From assembly GCF_004403465.1 (NCBI RefSeq), contig NZ_SOGQ01000009.1:344-64343 (forward strand): DNA of 64,000 nucleotides, read 5' to 3'. Source of the stretch: Cryobacterium sinapicolor (GTDB lineage Bacteria > Actinomycetota > Actinomycetes > Actinomycetales > Microbacteriaceae). Below the pieces are notes generated by a model. It saw only the letters and a program-made list of their open reading frames with translations. It ran no database searches and was not told where the DNA came from. The position numbers and the translations under genes were made by a program. Shown piece by piece: positions 56,837-64,000 of this stretch. Positions within the stretch are counted from its first letter, which is position 1, and the number at the start of each line of letters is the position of its first letter.

Positions 56837-57633
56837 CGGGCGGCCTCGGCCGTCGCGGTGGCCGCGCCCGTCTGGGCGGCCGCGCCCGTGGACGGCGCAC
56901 CCAGCCCGAGGTCGATGATCTGGTCCAGACCCACGGTGACGCCGACGGCCGTGCGGGTGGCGGCCAGCGCCAGCAGGATGCCGCGCTCGTAGGATGCGGC
57001 CGACAGGGTGTTGTGGCTGATCGTGACGGTCTCACCTGCACCGCCGAAGAGCACGTCCTGGCGGGCGAGCATCCCGTCCACGCGCAGGCTGTGCACGGGG
57101 ATGCTCGACACCTGCTGGCCGCGGGCGCGCTGGTCGGTGTGCGGCGCCGACACCGGTCCGATCTCGGATCGGGCCCGCCCGATCAGCTCGGCGGTGCGCA
57201 CGGCAGTGCCCGACGGCGAGTCGACCTTGCCAGCCTGATGGGCCTCGACGATCTCGATCGAATCGAAGAAGCGGGCGACGAGCACCGAGAGGCCGGTCGC
57301 GATGACCGACCCCATCGAGAAGTTGGGGATGATGACGACACCGACCTCACTCTGCCCGGCTAGGCGGCCGGTCAGGGCATCGATTCGGTTCTGCGACCAG
57401 CCGGAGGTGCCCACCAGCACCCGCAGGCCGTGGTCGACGGCGAAGTCGACCACGCCCTGGCTGACCCCGGGCAGGGTCAGGTCGATGACGATCTCCGCGC
57501 CGAGCATCTCGGACAGGTCACTCTTCGAGTTCAGGCCGGCGACGAGTTCATACTCCTCCGACTGCTCGACGAGACCCGAGACCAGACGGCCCATCGTTCC
57601 CGATACGCCGACGATGGCCACCCGTGTTTTCAT
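56833..57633 (-). CDS. dapB: 4-hydroxy-tetrahydrodipicolinate reductase
   Basis: Second step of the DAP branch. Rossmann loop AIVGVSGTMGRLV at residues 6-18; catalytic/substrate motif EAHQAGKVDSPSGTA keeps the first His and the Lys of the standard HHRHKxDAPSGTA while the second His is Gln. 266 residues with an Ala/Thr-rich C-terminal tail of about 20. TAGATT 6 nt before ATG. In related genomes it often adjoins thyX-dapA; here a + strand block intervenes. Confidence 0.94.
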   Translation of the reverse strand: MKTRVAIVGVSGTMGRLVSGLVEQSEEYELVAGLNSKSDLSEMLGAEIVIDLTLPGVSQGVVDFAVDHGLRVLVGTSGWSQNRIDALTGRLAGQSEVGVVIIPNFSMGSVIATGLSVLVARFFDSIEIVEAHQAGKVDSPSGTAVRTAELIGRARSEIGPVSAPHTDQRARGQQVSSIPVHSLRVDGMLARQDVLFGGAGETVTISHNTLSAASYERGILLALAATRTAVGVTVGLDQIIDLGLGAPSTGAAAQTGAATATAEAAR

Positions 57634-57639
57634 GAATCC

Positions 57640-57645
57640 AATCTA
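57640..57645 (-). promoter_or_regulatory. Leaderless -10 hexamer for dapB
   Basis: TAGATT, 6 nt before ATG. Confidence 0.55.
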
Positions 57646-57665
57646 TCAATCGCGGGGCATCGAGT

Positions 57666-57671
57666 TAGCCT
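57666..57671 (+). promoter_or_regulatory. Leaderless -10 hexamer for the GNAT gene
   Basis: TAGCCT, 6 nt before ATG; 20 bp from the divergent dapB -10. Confidence 0.55.
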
Positions 57672-57677
57672 TGGGCC

Positions 57678-58211
57678 ATGCCAGACTCTCCCGCCCTTGC
57701 CTTCAGTGCCGTGTCGGTGACGGATGCCGGCTCCATCGTGCTACTCACCCAGTACTTCAGCGACCGGGAGTCCGGCTTCCCGGCTGCGCAGGGCCGGTAC
57801 CGCACCACGTTCCCCGATCCGGCCCAGTTCCTGCCGCCGTCCGGGGTGTTCCTGTTGGTCAGCGAGCAGACGGGACCGGCCGAACGCGCTTTTGTGGGGT
57901 GTGGCGGCATCCGTCGGCTCGAGGATTGCCCGGCCGAAGCGGTGCGCTTCGAGATCAAGCACCTGTGGCTGCAGCCGCAGGTGCGGGGGCACGGCTGGGG
58001 CCAGGCCCTGCTCGCCGAGCTCGAACAACGCGCCCGGCAATTCGGCGCTGACGAGGTCGTGCTCGACACCAACGCAAGCCTGACCGCGGCCGGGGCGCTC
58101 TACGCGCGGTCGGGCTACGAGTCCTGTGCGCCGTACAACGACAACCCGAACGCCACGAACTGGTATCGCAAGAGCCTCACCCGGCCGAGGACCGGAGTCG
58201 AGACCACCTAG
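57678..58211 (+). CDS. GNAT-family N-acetyltransferase
   Basis: 177 residues. Acetyl-CoA binding motif A IKHLWLQPQVRGHGWGQALL near residues 94-113 (Q-x-x-G-x-G/W). The end carries NASLTAAGALYARSGYES, typical of small-molecule acetyltransferases. Substrate unknown. Divergent from dapB. Confidence 0.85.
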   Translation: MPDSPALAFSAVSVTDAGSIVLLTQYFSDRESGFPAAQGRYRTTFPDPAQFLPPSGVFLLVSEQTGPAERAFVGCGGIRRLEDCPAEAVRFEIKHLWLQPQVRGHGWGQALLAELEQRARQFGADEVVLDTNASLTAAGALYARSGYESCAPYNDNPNATNWYRKSLTRPRTGVETT

Positions 58212-58229
58212 CGCCCGGCCCGGTGCCGG

Positions 58230-58832
58230 TTAGAAGAGGAGCGGGTCCGGCAGACCGGTGCGCAACTCCACGGGAAGGTGGCCGGTGTCGTTGTGGGTCA
58301 ACAGGGTCCAGGGGCGGCCCGGCTTCTGGTGCAGCACGGTGAGGCCACAATTGGCCTGGTTGATACTGATCCAGCGCCAGTCCGGGGCGCCGAGCACCTC
58401 GCGCACGAACCAGGCGATGACGAAGTTGTGAGTGATCAGTAGGTCATGTCGCTCACCTCGGCGCGGCTGGAGGAACTCGGCCACGGCGTCGCCCATCTGC
58501 GCGCTGCCGGCCTCGATGTCGGCTTCAGTGACCCCGCCGAAGAACGGCGCATAGGCCGACGGCGTCTCCGGCGCCCGGCCGGAGGGGATGCAGTCGAAGA
58601 GCAACGGGCTGGGCACCGAGGTCAGGGCCGGCAATCTCTGCGCGATGATCTTCGCCGTGTCGGCCGCGCGCTGCAGCGGCGAGTGCCAGGCATCCGTGAA
58701 CGGCACGCCGCCGAGGCGCTCGGCGATCAGCTGAGCCTGGCGCGTGCCACGCGCGGACAGCGGACCGTCGGGCATGCCGTGCTCAGCGTCCTGCTGCTCA
58801 CCGTGGCGAACGAGGTAGATGTAGTGGTGCAA
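58230..58832 (-). CDS. Histidine phosphatase (phosphoglycerate mutase-like)
   Basis: 200 residues. The phosphohistidine motif is LVRHGEQQD near residue 8, with the second arginine in HSPLQRAADTA and the second histidine in LLITHNFVIAW. Cofactor-independent mutase is excluded by fold; most such proteins are phosphatases of unknown substrate. Start appears to be TTG 58832, as no ATG/GTG upstream keeps the family N-terminus. Confidence 0.87.
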   Translation of the reverse strand: MHHYIYLVRHGEQQDAEHGMPDGPLSARGTRQAQLIAERLGGVPFTDAWHSPLQRAADTAKIIAQRLPALTSVPSPLLFDCIPSGRAPETPSAYAPFFGGVTEADIEAGSAQMGDAVAEFLQPRRGERHDLLITHNFVIAWFVREVLGAPDWRWISINQANCGLTVLHQKPGRPWTLLTHNDTGHLPVELRTGLPDPLLF

Positions 58833-58945
58833 GGGGATCTCTTTCGGTCCGGCGCCACACGTCAGTGGATGGCCTCGGCACGGGGTCTCGGTGGTTCCGG
58901 GATGTGCGGGTCTGGTCGTTTACGTTCTGGTGTCGAAGAGTGTGG

Positions 58946-60301
58946 TCACGAGCGCACGGCGGCGGGCAGGATCGCGGCGAAGACGTCGTCGTCGAGCGCC
59001 CCGACCGCGGAGATGGAGAGCGGCCCGGCGGCCAGTTCGGCGGCGAGGTTCTGAACGTCCCCGGCCGTGACGCGCGCGAGCCGACGGAGGGCCTCGTCGA
59101 GGTCGATGAACTCGCCGAGGGTGATCTCTGCGCGGCCGAGCCGGGACATCCGGGTGTCGGAGTCTTCGAGGGCGAGAGCGGATGCGCCGGACAGCTGGCC
59201 CGCGGCCCGCTTCATCTCGTCGGCCGTGACGCCGTGCTCGGCGAGCCGGTGCAGCTCGCCCAGCATCAGCTCGGCCACCTGGCCTGCCTTCGCCGGGGTG
59301 CAGCCCGCGTACATGCCGAACAGTCCCGCATCGGAGTAGCCCGGCGCGAAGGAGTAGACCGAGTAGGCCAGGCCGCGCTTCTCGCGGACCTCCTGGAACA
59401 GGCGCGAGGACATTCCCCCGCCGAAGATCGAGGTGAGCACACTCATGGTGACGCGCCGGTCATCGGTGGCGAGCAGGCCGGGGAAGCCCATCAGGATGTT
59501 CGCCTGCTCGAGCGGGCGACGGACGATGGTGACCGGAGCCCCCTGGCTGAGGGCGACCGGGGCCCCCGAGCGACGGCCGACCGGGGGCGCGAAGACGCTG
59601 AGGTCCCAGCCGGCGAGGGCGAGGGACCGGGTGACGTCGGCGACCAGCACGTCATGGTCGACCGCGCCGGCCACGGTGACGACGAGGTCTTGAGGACGAT
59701 AGTTCGCCCGGTAGTGCTCCAGAACGGCCGCGTGGGAGGCCGCGCGGATCGCATCGGGGCTTCCGCCGATCGGGCGACCCAGCGCGTGATCGCCCATGAC
59801 CGCCTCGAAGAAGCGCTCGTTGGCGACGTCGGCCGGGTCGTCATCGGCCATGGCGAGCTCTTCGAGGATGACACCGCGCTCGTTCTCGAACTCCACCGGG
59901 TCGAGCAGCGACGAGGTGAGCATGTCGGTGAGCACCTCGACCGCCATCGGCAGGTCGCGGTCTTGCACCTTGGCGTAGTAGCAGGTGTATTCCTTGGCGG
60001 TCATCGCGTTGTGCTCGCCGCCGACCGAATCGAAGGCGATCGCGATGTCGAGGGCGGTTCGCTTGGCGGTGCCCTTGAACAGAAGGTGTTCCAAAAAGTG
60101 CGTGGACCCGAAGTGGCCGGGCTCCTCGTCGCGGGAACCGACCGCGACCCAGTACCCGATGGTCAGGCTGCGGCTGCCGGGAACATGCTCCGACACGATG
60201 CGCACACCGCTCGGCAGCACGCTGCGGCGCACCAAGGAATCACCTGCCGCTCGAAAGGAAAGTTCGGGCAGGTCCAGAGGGAATTCGACGGCACCGTTCA
60301 T
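58946..60301 (-). CDS. M16-family zinc peptidase
   Basis: 451-residue inverzincin (processing-peptidase-like). Inverted zinc motif HFLEH at residues 68-72 with the third ligand Glu in ENERGVILEELAM about 76 residues on; C-terminal R/Y pair in FQEVREKRGLAYSVYS. Related genes usually follow pnp in actinobacteria; here an aldo/keto reductase is upstream. AAGGTGG precedes ATG by 7 nt. Confidence 0.93.
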   Translation of the reverse strand: MNGAVEFPLDLPELSFRAAGDSLVRRSVLPSGVRIVSEHVPGSRSLTIGYWVAVGSRDEEPGHFGSTHFLEHLLFKGTAKRTALDIAIAFDSVGGEHNAMTAKEYTCYYAKVQDRDLPMAVEVLTDMLTSSLLDPVEFENERGVILEELAMADDDPADVANERFFEAVMGDHALGRPIGGSPDAIRAASHAAVLEHYRANYRPQDLVVTVAGAVDHDVLVADVTRSLALAGWDLSVFAPPVGRRSGAPVALSQGAPVTIVRRPLEQANILMGFPGLLATDDRRVTMSVLTSIFGGGMSSRLFQEVREKRGLAYSVYSFAPGYSDAGLFGMYAGCTPAKAGQVAELMLGELHRLAEHGVTADEMKRAAGQLSGASALALEDSDTRMSRLGRAEITLGEFIDLDEALRRLARVTAGDVQNLAAELAAGPLSISAVGALDDDVFAAILPAAVRS

Positions 60302-60368
60302 GACTAGTCCACCTTACGTCACGCCGCCGACACCACCCGGGCGCCTTTTCTCGGTGGTGGGCAGTACG

Positions 60369-60410
60369 GGTTCGGCAATACCGGTTCGGCAATACAGGTT
60401 CGGCAATACC
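60369..60410. repeat. 14-bp tandem repeat x3
   Basis: GGTTCGGCAATACC three times with one substitution in the middle copy, then a degenerate GGTCCG, in the gap between the aldo/keto reductase stop and the M16 gene. Confidence 0.85.
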
Positions 60411-60416
60411 GGTCCG

Positions 60417-61532
60417 TCAGACCGAGATCCGGTCCAGGTCCACCATGTCGTTGCGGGTCAGACGGATGCCGGCGGCAGCGACGAGGGCGTCGACCTGCTC
60501 GGGCCGGCTGGCGCTGGCCACCGGCGCTACGATCGGGCCACGCGCGAGCAGCCACGCGAGGGCGATCGTCGCCGGCGCCGCAGCATGCTCTTCGGCGATG
60601 CGGTCCAGCACCGCCAGCACACGAAATCCGCTGCGGTTGAGGTGCTTGGCGGCGCGGGAGCTGCGGGTGGTCTCCTCCAGATCGGCCTTCGACCGGTACC
60701 GGCCGGCGAGGAATCCGTGGGCGAGCGCGAAGTAGGGCAGCACGGCCATGCCCTGAGCCCGGGTGACGAGAGCGAGGGAGGATTCGAAAGTCGTGCGGTG
60801 CAGGAGGCTGTACTGCGTTTGTAGGGCCACGAAGCGGGGCAAACCGTTCGCGGCGAGAACCCGGGCCTCCATCAGGCGTTCGGCGGAGAAGTTCGAGGCG
60901 GCGAGGTAGCGGACCTGGCCTCGGCGCATGAGCACGTCGACGGCACCGAGGCTCTCTTCCAGCGGCACGGTCGGGTCGTCGAAGTGGAAGTGCAACAGGT
61001 CGATGTAGTCCGTCCCCAGCCGGTCGAGCGAAGCGTGCACGGCGGCGAAGATACTGCGGGAGGAGAGACCGGGGTTGTCGAGGTTCTTGCCGATCTTGGT
61101 GGCGATGACGGTACTGTCACGGGTTCTGCGGGAGCGCAGCCATGATCCGATGATCACCTCGCTGCGACCGGAGGTGTAGCTGTCGGCCGTGTCAAGGAAG
61201 TTCCCCGCCAGGTCGCGGTGGCGGTCGAGGATGCGGTGGCTGATGGCGCCGTCAGCCGTCCAGCCGAACACACTCGTGCCGAGGGCCAGCGGGTGCACGG
61301 TGAGATCCGTGTCGGCGATCGTGCGGCGGAGCGCGAGCGGGGACGCGCCGGTCACAGGGGCGGCCTGCGCAACGACCGCGTCCGGGGTCGCGGGAGGGGG
61401 CGGCAGAACCGGGTGGGACTCCTGCGGAGCAATCGGGATGGACTCGGAGATCGGAGGTCGGCCCTGTTCGGTCGGGCGAGAGGCCGGGCGGGTGGTCGTG
61501 CGGTGGGAACCATGCATGCTCGGACGCGGCAT
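60417..61532 (-). CDS. Aldo/keto reductase
   Basis: 371 residues; conserved AKR part begins near residue 68 (LRRTIADTDLTVHPLALGTSVFGWT). Catalytic tetrad candidates are Asp in DTADSYTSGRSE, Lys in IATKIGKNLD and His in LLHFHFDDP; the usual Tyr is within DTADSYT. The N-terminal 60 residues are a low-complexity Pro/Arg/Ser extension. ATG 61532 chosen for GGAGGGAGA 6 nt upstream. Substrate unknown. Confidence 0.87.
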   Translation of the reverse strand: MPRPSMHGSHRTTTRPASRPTEQGRPPISESIPIAPQESHPVLPPPPATPDAVVAQAAPVTGASPLALRRTIADTDLTVHPLALGTSVFGWTADGAISHRILDRHRDLAGNFLDTADSYTSGRSEVIIGSWLRSRRTRDSTVIATKIGKNLDNPGLSSRSIFAAVHASLDRLGTDYIDLLHFHFDDPTVPLEESLGAVDVLMRRGQVRYLAASNFSAERLMEARVLAANGLPRFVALQTQYSLLHRTTFESSLALVTRAQGMAVLPYFALAHGFLAGRYRSKADLEETTRSSRAAKHLNRSGFRVLAVLDRIAEEHAAAPATIALAWLLARGPIVAPVASASRPEQVDALVAAAGIRLTRNDMVDLDRISV

Positions 61533-61760
61533 CCGTTGTCTCCCTCCGGTTGAGCCGAGGCTATCCCCGGGGCCGAGCGTTGCAAAGGACACGCCTGGAC
61601 CGTTACCAAACCGTGCGCGCGGGCGGTCGGAACCGACCTCCGAACGAGGATAACCAGTTCCCAGAGTGTGAAGTTACAATTAGGGAGAACCGATTCTTGA
61701 GTAGCGGCCGCCCAGGCAACGTCCCCCCGCCTGCCCGAATCATCCGCGAAAGAAGGATCC
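61533..61760. promoter_or_regulatory. Divergent region between aldo/keto reductase and prfC
   Basis: 228 bp without a gene. TTACAAT at about 61675-61681 is a -10 candidate for prfC. I see no strong hairpin. Confidence 0.35.
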
Positions 61761-63380
61761 ATGACGCAGCTCGCCGGCGTGTCCACGCCCGAGGTACTGA
61801 CCGAAGCGCGCAGACGACGCACCTTCGCCGTGATTTCGCACCCCGACGCGGGCAAGTCGACGCTCACCGAGGCGCTTCTGCTGCACGCTCGGGCGATCAC
61901 CACGGCCGGCGCCACGCACGGCAAGGCCGGCCGGCGCGGCACCGTGTCCGACTGGATGGCGATGGAGCAGGCCCGCGGTATCTCCGTGACCAGCGCGGCG
62001 ATCCAGTTCGAGTACCGCGACGCCGTGATCAACCTCGTGGACACCCCCGGACACGCGGACTTCTCCGAGGACACCTTCCGTGTCCTCTCCGCCGTGGACG
62101 CCGCTGTCATGCTCGTCGACGCCAGCAAGGGCCTCGAAGTGCAGACGATGAAACTCTTCGAGGTGTGCAAGCAGCGCGGCCTGCCGGTGATCACGGTCAT
62201 CAACAAGTGGGACCGTCCGGGCGCGGAGGCGCTGGACCTGATGGACGAGATCCGGGAGCGCACCGGACTCCTGCCCACTCCCCTGACCTGGCCCGTCGGG
62301 ATCGCCGGGGACTTCCGCGGCGTGATCGACCGTTCCTCGCACGAATTCATCCGCTTCCACCGCACCGCCGGCGGAGCGAAGGCCGCCGAACCCGAGCGCC
62401 TGAGCGTGGCCGTCGCTGCCGCCGAGGAAGGCGCAGCCTGGGTCACCGCCACCGAGGAATCCGAGTTGCTCGCCGAGGAGGACCAGGACCACGACGAGGC
62501 CCGCTTCCTGGCGAACGAGACCACCCCGGTGCTCTTCGCCGCGGCCGTGCTCAACTTCGGCGTGCAGCACATTCTGGACACCCTCGTGGACTTCGCGCCG
62601 GCGGCGGAAGCCCGGGAGGACGCATCCGGTGGCCACCGCCCGGTGGACAGCGCCTTCTCCGGATTCGTCTTCAAGGTGCAGTCGGGCATGAACGCCTCGC
62701 ACCGCGACCACGTCGCGTTCGTGCGGGTCTGCTCCGGCCAGTTCAAACGCGGGATGATCGTGACCCACGCGGCCAGCGGGCGGCCCTTCGCCACGAAGTA
62801 CGCCCAGCACCTGTTCGGGCGCGAGCGCGAGGTGGCCGACGAAGCCTGGCCCGGGGACATCGTCGGCCTGGTCAACGCGTCCGCCCTGCGGGTCGGCGAC
62901 TCGATCTTCGAGATCGAACCGGTCGAGTATCCGCCGCTGCCGATGTTCGCGCCGGAACACTTCCGCGTGGTGCGGTCGGCGGACTCCAGCAAACACAAGC
63001 AGTTCCGTCGCGGCATCGACCAGCTCGACCACGAGGGCGTCATCCAGGTGCTGCGGTCCGAGCTGCGCGGCGACCAGGCGCCGGTGCTCGGCGCGGTCGG
63101 CCCGATGCAGTTCGAGGTTGTGGAGGAGCGGATGACGCACGACTTCGGCGCCGCCATCCGCACCGAGGCTCTGCCGTATCAGCTGGCCCGGCGCACGGAC
63201 CGGGCGAGCGCCGAGATCCTCGGCCACGACCGCCAGGTCGAGGTGCTGATGCGTTCCGACGGCACACTGCTCGCCCTGTTCAGCACCCCGTGGCGGCTGC
63301 GCAACACCGTGCGCGATCACCCCGAGCTGATGCTGGAAGACCTCGCCACGGGCAGCAACGCGGTTCCCGCCGCGTACTAG
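61761..63380 (+). CDS. prfC: Peptide chain release factor 3
   Basis: Translational GTPase recycling RF1/RF2. 539 residues: G1 SHPDAGKST at about 26-34, switch II DTPGHADFSED, G4 NKWDRPG, and RF3-specific QARGISVTSAAIQFEY and FMHxxDH-like NASHRDHVAFVRVCSGQF. AAGGA lies 6 nt before ATG. Single gene; hairpin copy C follows it. Confidence 0.95.
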   Translation: MTQLAGVSTPEVLTEARRRRTFAVISHPDAGKSTLTEALLLHARAITTAGATHGKAGRRGTVSDWMAMEQARGISVTSAAIQFEYRDAVINLVDTPGHADFSEDTFRVLSAVDAAVMLVDASKGLEVQTMKLFEVCKQRGLPVITVINKWDRPGAEALDLMDEIRERTGLLPTPLTWPVGIAGDFRGVIDRSSHEFIRFHRTAGGAKAAEPERLSVAVAAAEEGAAWVTATEESELLAEEDQDHDEARFLANETTPVLFAAAVLNFGVQHILDTLVDFAPAAEAREDASGGHRPVDSAFSGFVFKVQSGMNASHRDHVAFVRVCSGQFKRGMIVTHAASGRPFATKYAQHLFGREREVADEAWPGDIVGLVNASALRVGDSIFEIEPVEYPPLPMFAPEHFRVVRSADSSKHKQFRRGIDQLDHEGVIQVLRSELRGDQAPVLGAVGPMQFEVVEERMTHDFGAAIRTEALPYQLARRTDRASAEILGHDRQVEVLMRSDGTLLALFSTPWRLRNTVRDHPELMLEDLATGSNAVPAAY

Positions 63381-63414
63381 GCGCGGTTCTGCTGATTCGC
63401 CGGCCCGCAGCCCG

Positions 63415-63499
63415 AACGAATTCGACGGAAATTATGCCGGAATCGACGCCAAACCGGGAGAGAAACCGCTCTCACATCACAATCTCCGTCGAATTGGTC
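63415..63499. repeat. 85-nt hairpin element, copy C (diverged)
   Basis: Same 85-nt length; arms 63415-63436 and 63478-63499 keep the AATTCGACGG / CCGTCGAATT core, with several changes elsewhere and an unrelated interior. Lies between convergent prfC and the penicillin-binding protein gene. Confidence 0.8.
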
Positions 63500-63546
63500 A
63501 GACGCCTCCGCGGCTGAGGGGCGGGAGGATGCCGCAGGGCGCGAGG

Positions 63547-64000
63547 TCAGCGGGTCATGCTGCGCGGCGGCTCCATGAACTCGTCCCCGCCGTACTTTTC
63601 GTTGGCGATGCTCATCACGTCGGGCCACATCTGGTGCCGGGCCCTGGCCGCCTGCCCGCTCTCGAACCAGGTCTCCCGCTGGTCTTCACCGACCCCGGAC
63701 ACATTCACAACGCCTACGATCGTGGCGACCTTCGTGCTCGCGCCGGCCATCCAGGTGTCCTTGTTCTCGTCGGTGGTGCCGGTCTTGCCGATCATCGGCA
63801 CCTGTGGGTCGGTCTCGTAGTACGACGGGCCGCCCGAGCCTCTGGTCATCACCCGCTCCATCGCGTAGCTCATGCCGGCGGCGACTTCAGGGGTGACGGA
63901 CTGCGTGCAGTTCGACTGCGGAGCGGGGATCTCGGCGCCGTCTGGTCCGGTGATCCGGTCGATCACGATCGGGGTACAGGTGACCCCGTTGTTGGCGATC
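63547..64000 (-). CDS. Class A penicillin-binding protein, C-terminal part
   Basis: Partial gene, its 5' end beyond the window. The 150 visible residues contain the transpeptidase KTGTT motif (PMIGKTGTTDENKDTWMAG), preceded by VAAGMSYAMERVM and followed by ATIVGVVNVSG, as in bifunctional PonA-type enzymes. Ends shortly after the catalytic domain, without a PASTA repeat. Confidence 0.88.
   Translation of the reverse strand, partial: IANNGVTCTPIVIDRITGPDGAEIPAPQSNCTQSVTPEVAAGMSYAMERVMTRGSGGPSYYETDPQVPMIGKTGTTDENKDTWMAGASTKVATIVGVVNVSGVGEDQRETWFESGQAARARHQMWPDVMSIANEKYGGDEFMEPPRSMTR

Overview
The window is a gene-dense stretch of chromosome from a high-GC Gram-positive bacterium. Gene orders such as argCJBDF/GH, gluABCD, infC-rpmI-rplT, ftsK-pgsA-pncC-clgR-recA-recX-miaB-miaA-dapF and lexA opposite a LysM gene point to an actinobacterium, most likely a Microbacteriaceae member (Cryobacterium-like; this genus guess is inference). 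I see no phage, IS element, CRISPR array, rRNA or tRNA gene. The content is mostly core metabolism and information processing.

Layout. 0-1.4 kb: tyrS. 1.5-2.9 kb: a SatD-like regulator plus a membrane protein on the + strand, set between tyrS and mpg. 3.1-11.8 kb: mpg and the complete arginine pathway argCJBDF-argGH on the - strand. 11.9-19.0 kb: pheST and a gluABCD-type amino-acid ABC transporter. 19.0-21.8 kb: an rRNA/tRNA 2'-O-methyltransferase, infC-rpmI-rplT with a non-AUG infC start, and divergent DUF1844 and small membrane genes. 22.3-27.8 kb: nei and the giant helicase lhr. 28.1-32.0 kb: hisC-hisB-hisH-priA and an SseB-like gene. 32.1-33.4 kb: an SOS pair, a LysM division-inhibitor candidate divergent from lexA. 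33.6-36.9 kb: metF-metE. 37.2-39.4 kb: hflX and a divergent RsmC-like methyltransferase. 39.6-52.1 kb: dapF, miaA, miaB, recX, recA, DUF3046, clgR, pncC, pgsA, ftsK, rnj. 52.1-57.6 kb: dapA, thyX and dapB, interrupted by a + strand block (thioredoxin-like, DUF4395, OsmC, TIGR01777 epimerase). 57.7-64 kb: a GNAT acetyltransferase, a histidine phosphatase, an M16 peptidase, an aldo/keto reductase, prfC and the 3' end of a penicillin-binding protein.

Three things stand out beyond the genes. First, an 85-nt hairpin element with near-perfect 22-nt arms occurs three times (27862, 39450, 63415), each copy exactly 85 nt and intergenic. Second, at least 15 genes have a TANNNT hexamer exactly 6-7 nt before the start codon, the signature of leaderless mRNAs; this decides several starts (hisC, dapA). 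Third, infC has no ATG/GTG/TTG available and appears to start at ATC behind a good Shine-Dalgarno sequence. Long inverted repeats also sit at most convergent gene junctions, and two related hairpins bracket argCJBDF, with one occupying the place where argR is usual. The SOS circuit (lexA, LysM gene, recA, recX) is visible with candidate LexA boxes. No single undescribed enzymatic system is evident; the hairpin family and the SatD/membrane cassette are the best candidates for something little described.
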